In this document: piece after piece, positions 1 to 64,000 of the stretch | How positions within the stretch are numbered: position 1 is the first letter of the stretch | How the letters are laid out: every line of letters starts with the position of its first letter | From: Phoronis australis | Lineage: Eukaryota; Phoronida; Phoronidae | DNA length: 64,000 nt | Assembly (NCBI GenBank): GCA_002633005.1 | Contig: NMRA01000115.1 | Location: 301,651 to 365,650, forward strand | Direction: 5' to 3' | Position numbers and translations under genes: made by a program | Notes under the pieces: model-generated | Databases searched by the model: none | What the model saw: only the letters and a program-made list of their open reading frames with translations | What the model was told of the DNA's origin: nothing

Positions 1-57631
<57,631 letters not shown>

Positions 57632-59620
57632 CGAGAACATATGATTGCAGGATGTATACACACGCATGCGTCGATATGGTTCATCTAACATGTGCGCATG
57701 CTTACTGCCAAAAGTATACGTTATTCATGGTTTGGGTGCAGGGGATTCCCTTTGGGAAATCCCTAGAGTTCAATAGAAGGTCAATAAAGCCCGTGGCGGT
57801 GTATAAAACAAGTTCGGCACTGTGAATATCAAGTGTAATCAGAATCGCCTAAGCGGCTTTGGCAAACGATATTGAAAATCATTTCAAGAGTTTCAATGGA
57901 AATAAATGCTACAAACGAAGCGAATCATAAATCGTCAACAAATCGTTATGTTGAAACAGTAAATAACGTACTTCACGTTAATCTTGTTCGATAAAGTCGC
58001 CATTGTGTTTTTGTGTTAGGGAATTGATGCGTTGGTTTTGAACCGGCAACAAGAGAAACCACACAGCGGTTTTTATTAGTTAAATGTTCGAAACAGCTGT
58101 GTTCAAATAAGAATAATTTGACAAAATGGAAGTTTTAGCCGCACGACACCTGGTTGATGATTATATTCTCGCTGTTGTTGTTGCAGGGTTGGTGATACAA
58201 TTAATAATACTATTAATGAAATAGGACTTGAAGATTGCGCATCTCCGTATTATTAATTCTTTATTGAAAGCCCCATCCACGCAGTATGAAATCTGGTTTT
58301 ACGCATGGGTGGTAAATTCTATGTCTCCGTACACTTCAATCAGAATTGCAAGGTGACGAAAAACTTGACAATAAGTATATTCAAGGGCAAATTTATTTCT
58401 CAAAGGATAACTTTTAAGACACCAGTCAAAATTTAGTGTCAGAGTGCCATATGATTGCTAGAAGCCCTCACGATATGCATGTTAAATCAAGCGATTACCT
58501 ACTCCAGCAGTACAATTCACGCCTTTTTGGTTTTCTCGATACACAACGACCAATTTACAATGGGCCCACTTTTTCTGTCTCATTTTGCCTACCCGTCTTC
58601 GTGATCGCAGATGCTGAAAATATGCCTAATCAAAGAACAAACTATGAATGATTTGCAATGTTTACGCTGTTCTATTTGATCACTGTGTGTTCTTCCTTGC
58701 GTAGTTCCGTTGCGTGTTACCCTAGTTTTACACATACTGCCACGTGAGCTGCTGCCTGGGCGAATCAGAACGCAAATGGTATTACAATTGCTTGCAAAAT
58801 ACTTTGACGTTTTGCGGCACTGGTGCCTATTAATATATTTAGCTCATAAAGCAGTTCACCCAATAAAACGCCTTTTCACTCAGGCGCAAGCAGATGCCCA
58901 TGAATACTGGTGGTTATTGACTACCGCAAGGAGACAACACCAACAAATTCCGAAAAGAAATGAATTTTGATTGTAAGAAAGGCCAACAGACGGCGATTTT
59001 GTCGTATCTGAAAGAGAACAGTTTCAATACAAGTGTGCTCCCTGCTTTTCCAAAATTATGAGTAGCATACATTTCGACTTCAGTACTTGCCCTACTAAAT
59101 TTTCCGGGTATCTGCGAAACTTCAGTAGGCTACCTGGACGCAATCTTTGAAGCTTTTCGCCATAAATGCAGTGTTGTAGTGGCAAACTTAGAGGTAGGCT
59201 TCGTAGGTGCTTTGGCAAAGCGGCGTGTCACCTCATTTGAGCACTGAATTTTTTAGTAAAAGTGCATTGAATTCGCAAAACCTGACTCACTGTTTTTGAC
59301 TCACGGGTTTGCATTTAGTTCGAGACTGCAGAGGCGAATCTAGGATATCGCGGAAAGGGGGCCCAACCAAACATATTATTAAAGGAAGGCAAAGGTCCGC
59401 GTGCAGGCCCAGCGTTTTTTCAAGGGGGCCCAAACCCAATTATAAAGAAAAGAGGTGCGTAAGGCCCCAACACGATATACTGGCGGCGTTTTTAATCGCC
59501 CGTGAGGTGTGTCCTCGGGGCCCTTTGATCGTCTGATACTATCCAGTTCATTTCTCTGAATCCTCGTTCACCGTCGGCTGTACTGCAAGAAAGAGTCTTG
59601 ATGCATAATGTAAAAAGAAA

Positions 59621-59747
59621 GTTGGCTGCGCCTAGTAGGTGCGCCTACGCCCCACTATAACGTAACTTAAGGTGCGTAGACGCTACGTTCAAATGCTAAA
59701 AGGTGGTTGGCTGCGCCTTCGTGCGCCTACGCCCCACTACAGCACTG
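59621..59747. repeat. CpG-rich tandem duplication, period about 84 bp
   Basis: GTTGGCTGCGCC plus GTGCGCCTACGCCCCACTA occurs at about 59621-59658 and again at 59706-59743, separated by sequence that itself contains GGTGCGTAGACGC. Confidence 0.65.
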
Positions 59748-61029
59748 ATTAGATAATGTCAGTAAAAGGCAAATGACAAAAGGCCGCAATCCGACAGATC
59801 GGTCCGGCGGCTTGCTTTCTCTGAATACACGCCCAGGAGTGGCAACCGATCCCTTATTAAGGGACAAACTCAATAACTAATCACAAAGAATTGTACTTAT
59901 CACGCACCGGTAATATTGGTGATCGAATTGTTTGATATTCAGTGTTATGGGGAGACTCAAAAGTATTCCGTTCCCGCGGTAAGCCATTGATAAAGCGTTG
60001 TGTTTTAACAGCCGTATCATTTGTTCACCAACAGTCTGCCATGACCTGTTGTAGACCAGTCTTTGTAAAAAATAACTGCTGATTTAAACCAGTTGATATC
60101 CAATATTACCCTTGATCCGCCAAACTATGACGTAATGAAACATAAGAGGATCCAAGAGGTCAAGGGAGTCCGGAGTCCTCCGGACCCCGTTTTCTCCATT
60201 GATTTTAGCGATATTAAATCTAGATTTTTTAAATTATTGACATGGACGCCCCGTTTTAAAAAATACTTAATCCGGCACCCCTTTTAAAAATTCTGGGTCC
60301 GCTCCTATCTGAGAAAACAAAAAGGTGGAGTTGGAACAGAACTAGTAAAGATTCACTTTTTATGGAAGCTCCCTGCAAATGGTCTCTGCTTCGTGTTTAC
60401 TTTCTAAATGGGTGACATCCTAATTTTCCAGCTACGCACCACTTTAAATATACTAAAGTACCCGGATGCACAACTCTCACTGCCAAAAAAGAGCAAATCA
60501 TGGTGTGTAAAATTCGAGCAAAGATGCACGTGATATTGAAAAGCCTAGGTCTTTCTGCACATCGATGGCAAATGAAAAGCGGTGATTTGTTGCAAGGGTG
60601 CGATTTGTTGTGAAAAGAAACAACAAACGGACCCGAGGGATTGACATTCGCTTCAGTCTTGAAGGAGTCAAAGATCAGCCCTCGTGCAAAAGTGGAACAT
60701 TTACAAAAACAATTTCTAACAATGTTTTGGAAAAACAGTGCATCAAGCATAGTATCTGAAAGTTACGTGTGGTGAGTCCGATCTGCCATATCTGAAAGAC
60801 GATGTTCCGAAGATAGCCACAGTTGGGCATTTTTCCCATGATCCCATATTTCGCAGTTTTAGTGTTGGCCAACCTCAATGAACTCTTGAGTAGCTGTTGG
60901 CATCAATGTTCTTGTTGGTAACGAAGCTAGAATCCTATCGAGGTTAGGTCTATCATAAGAACGATTTCCGCGAATGAAATATCTTAGAATCCGATTTTCC
61001 TTTTCAGTCAGCTCGTAATCAGGCTCGCG

Positions 61030-61549
61030 GGTTCCTTGCGTGCCGCTAGGTGGTAGCCAACACGCAGGTATCACTTAATTTTCCTCGGGAAATTTTTTTA
61101 CACCGGCATATCTGATTGGCGCTTTACGCAAACAAACTGGCATGACTGATGGAGGAAGTACAAATGTGGTCTGTTGTACAGACAAACTGGTGCTTAAAAT
61201 TTATGTTCGGGAAATGTGAACCCAAGAATCTTTCTACTGTCGATGACTTTTCTTTACGATACTGTTTTGTAGTCATAAAGTATGAATAACACACCGGTTA
61301 AATCAATTAGATATGTGTTTATTGTACATGTATGTGCTTCAAGCACGCGGCTATTAAACATTAGGCCTACTGCAGAAACGAAATAGTTGCTGCTACGCCA
61401 CTTGCATGACAAGGCTAAAAATCGTTCATAGGCAGCCATTTTTTCACGTTGTTGTAAAGCTGACTAATGACTGCCGTAGTTACATCAACCAATGGTAAAG
61501 CGCGTGCTACTGCGTGATACCTGCGTGCTAGATAGGCACGTAGGGAACC
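61030..61549 (+). mobile_element. TIR element, left copy of an inverted pair
   Basis: It begins GGTTCCTTGCGTGCC and ends GGCACGTAGGGAACC. A second exact 14-bp inverted repeat lies inside (CACGCAGGTATCAC at 61061-61074, complement at 61514-61527). It has no convincing ORF. The 552-bp copy at 61773-62324 is its inverted relative, collinear throughout with indels. Confidence 0.82.
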
Positions 61550-61772
61550 AGCCATTAACCAGGGCGACTCTCTTAGGCGACATCTATTGATAAACTTCGA
61601 TTGTAGTGGTGTCCACTATCAGTGTTGTATTCCCCTGACGCAGGAATTTCGCTAGTAATGTGAAGAGGATCACATGCTTCATTTGCTATGTATCCGAGTT
61701 TCTTTTTTCTGCGTACACACACCCGCAGTAAATGTATATGATCAGGGCATGTGCGTGTATCTAGGGCTCGCT

Positions 61773-62324
61773 GGTTCCCTACGTGCCTAGCCCCTAGCAC
61801 TCATGTATCACGCCGCGGTGGCACGCGCTTGGCATTAGTTGATGTAACCTCAGCAGTCATTGGTTAGCTTTACAACCCCGTGGAAAAATGGCGGACTGTG
61901 GACGATCTTTAGCCTTGTCATATGCAAGTGGCGTCGCAGCCACTATTTTGTTTCTGCAGTGATGAGTGTTGAGCCGCGTGCCTGAAGCACATACATGTAC
62001 AACAAACACACATTTGGTCGATTTAATCAGTGTGTTTTTCATACTGTATGAATACAGGACAATATCGTAAGCAAAAGTCATCGACAATAGAAAGATGCAC
62101 TCCGAAAAGGCGATACCACACTTTCTAGGTTTCACATTTTCTGAACATGAATTTTAAGCACGCAAGTTGTCTGTACTACAGACACTTCCGTGCATCAGTC
62201 ATGCCTGTTGAGTATTTGACCAGCCAATCAGAAACGCCAGTGTACAATGTACAAAAATTTCCCGAGGAAAATTAAGTGATGCCTGCGTGCTGGCTACTCA
62301 CCACCTAGCGGCACGCAGGGAACC
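61773..62324 (-). mobile_element. TIR element, right copy of an inverted pair
   Basis: On the plus strand it begins GGTTCCCTACGTGCC and ends GGCACGCAGGGAACC. The minus strand reads collinearly with 61030-61549 (TCACTTAATTTTCCTCGGGA, TGGCATGACTGATG or a close form, TTGTACATGTATGTGCTTCA). The inverted ends extend outward to CTCGCTGGTTCC/GGAACCAGCGA. A 92-residue ORF inside is an accidental reading of the element. Confidence 0.82.
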
Positions 62325-64000
62325 AGCGAAGTATGTAGGGTCACGTGCCTATGTGTGTGGACCAATGAGATAAATTTACCAGTATTTTAAAACATCATTA
62401 GTATGATTTCAAATTTTATTCTGAAAAGTTCTTTGTTTCCATAAGGCCAGCGTGCTTTTCCTTACATTTCTTGAAATTAAATACATGTACCAACAAGTTT
62501 GAAAATATCCCCAATAGTAAAGCATGTAAACCTGTGACCCACGCATTGCATATAACCAGGAAGAGACCATTGCATAGCTGAAATTTTCACGGAGTGTTGC
62601 TAGGGTCTGGGGGGCGGGGGGGGATGTTGTCGGCTCAGTCGAAAAGACAGTCACCGAAATGTAGACATTATATAATGTTTGGTAAATATTTGCTTTATAC
62701 AACGAGGGAATATACAATATACAGTCATTAGATTTTCCGTCGATATAATTGTATAGAACAAATGTTTTTAAACAATTTAAAAAATGTTTACAAACCAACA
62801 AGTCGATCAGCAGCCAGCCAGGGGGGGAAGGGGGGGCGCTCTCCGGCGCGCCATTGAATCACGGCATTACCAAAGTTTTTGGCCCGGGCTCGATAGGGAA
62901 ATTATTTTCTGTCAGCATTAGTTCATCCTGTAGCCGGGTCCACACAATAAATAGTTCTAATAGGCTCACTCAGCTAAATTTAATGAACTTTCATTGACCT
63001 CGACTAGTGTTTAACAAGACCCCGTGGAGGTCGAAGTGTGCATTTGCACGGACCCAATTTCCCGAAAGCTGATTGGAATTGTCTACTTCAGGTTATACCA
63101 AGGAATTATAATTGCATAGATATGCACACGTTTTTTTTCACAAATAAAGTCACTCTTGAGTCATAGATTCTGTTGTAAAGATACACGACAACTGCAATAC
63201 AAATACATAGGCGGATTTAGAGTTCTCAAAAGGCGTTCACAATCTAAATTTTTACACCTGTCCAATTATTGTACCCCTTGGATCCGACCATGATGTGCGG
63301 AATCACAGATTTTTTTCTGTCAAGAACAAGCAAACATTTCAATCTGATTGGCTATCCAGAACAACAACAAAATTTCACCCTTAATAGAGGCAACACATTA
63401 AGATACGGTAGCCATTCCAAATAATAAAGTTTCGATTTATATCAAAGTATCACCGTCACGTAGTAAAAACACCGTGACATGGGATATAGGACTATCTAGC
63501 TAAGACAAAGTTACTGTAGCCTACTGGTACATGTACTCCACTTCAGCAAAAGTCAGATTTCAACCAACTCGAATTTAATCCCTTGAATGAGTTGGATCTG
63601 ACTTTTACTGTCACACAATTCTGTTACTAGTACCAGGCCTATTTCAGTGCACAGTATGTCCTGTAATTGACACAAAATAAATATAACTCTACCTGCCCTG
63701 TCCTACATGCCGCATACCCAGGCATAAATACAGTGTAAGTACCAGAAGACCATCGTCTTATACCTGCAAACAGGACAGACTATAAAAATGACGGTTTTTC
63801 TCAAGTAAGACAGTTGCAGAATTGAATAGCTTAATTGCCAGGCTACATCTACATAACATCTGTCCCATCTCTTGAGATCCAAGGACGCACGCCATCTGCC
63901 TTCCCAACTTAACATTGTGGGATGTAGCATTCTTGGGACACCCCTTCCTTCCCGTACATGTCAGAATGTTTAGTTGTTCTCCAGGCCCTTAGCCAGGGGG

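Larger units (their letters stand above)
57632..64000. other. Upstream region of the ZSWIM-like gene; no second gene found
   Basis: This should hold the 5' UTR and promoter, but no TATA box or initiator is clear enough to call. Apart from the tandem duplication at 59.6 kb and the paired TIR elements at 61-62.3 kb, nothing is identified. ORFs in 60.4-61.1 and 62.4-62.8 kb have no motifs and overlap repeats or biased sequence. Confidence 0.6.

Noticed and set aside
60397-60750. 117-residue minus-strand ORF
   Set aside because: No conserved motif and no matching splice sites. Not supportable as a gene.
61857-62135. 92-residue ORF as a transposon gene
   Set aside because: It lies entirely within a short TIR element whose inverted copy does not preserve the frame.
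62409-62801. 130-residue minus-strand ORF
   Set aside because: Composition is biased by AT-rich sequence, there are no motifs, and no homologous family is recognised.
63703-63930. 75-residue minus-strand ORF resembling a retroelement tail
   Set aside because: A few residues look like a LINE C-terminal segment, but there is no RT motif and no frame continuity.
63975-64000. Repeat end (CTTAGCCAGGGGG)
   Set aside because: Resembles a common DNA-transposon terminus but is cut by the window edge, so it cannot be assigned.

Overview
This is a eukaryotic, animal window: coding sequence is split into short exons with canonical GT/AG junctions inside AT-rich, repeat-filled introns. One gene is recognisable. 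It is the 5' two thirds of a ZSWIM4/5/6-type SWIM zinc-finger gene on the minus strand. Thirteen exons run from exon 1 (57265-57631) down to exon 13 (174-455), and the gene continues past the left edge. The exons join in frame into about 722 residues and carry the SWIM zinc-finger residues, so the model rests on splice phase, family similarity and motif together. The compact exon 1 and the load of DNA-transposon-derived elements suggest a marine invertebrate, perhaps a non-vertebrate deuterostome. The species cannot be fixed from sequence alone.

Layout. 1-10.5 kb holds exons 13 to 3, with introns of about 0.4-1.4 kb that carry local tandem duplications and small foldback repeats. 10.5-18.2 kb is intron 2, with a 506-bp CpG-rich MITE, a hAT-like repeat, a Tc1/mariner-like MITE and a poly-G tract. 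Exon 2 lies at 18.2 kb. 18.3-57.3 kb is a first intron of about 39 kb containing nearly all the mobile elements: two large TIR elements with AACCGCCC/AAGCGCCC arrays (one interrupted by a 647-bp assembly gap), a 2.2-kb element with CAGGGCTCGAC ends, two more 506-bp MITE copies, related diverged MITEs, two tRNA-derived SINEs, a probable LINE 3' end and two minisatellites. 57.6-64 kb is upstream of the gene. I find no second gene there, but there is an inverted pair of about 0.5-kb TIR elements.

There is no operon, CRISPR array, rRNA, intact tRNA or recognisable transposase. The most informative unexplained structures are a minisatellite that copies the splice acceptor of exon 7, a set of related MITEs at different ages with identical 506-bp copies in opposite orientation in one intron, and large TIR elements whose subterminal motifs are direct rather than inverted. 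I see no convincing previously undescribed multi-gene system.
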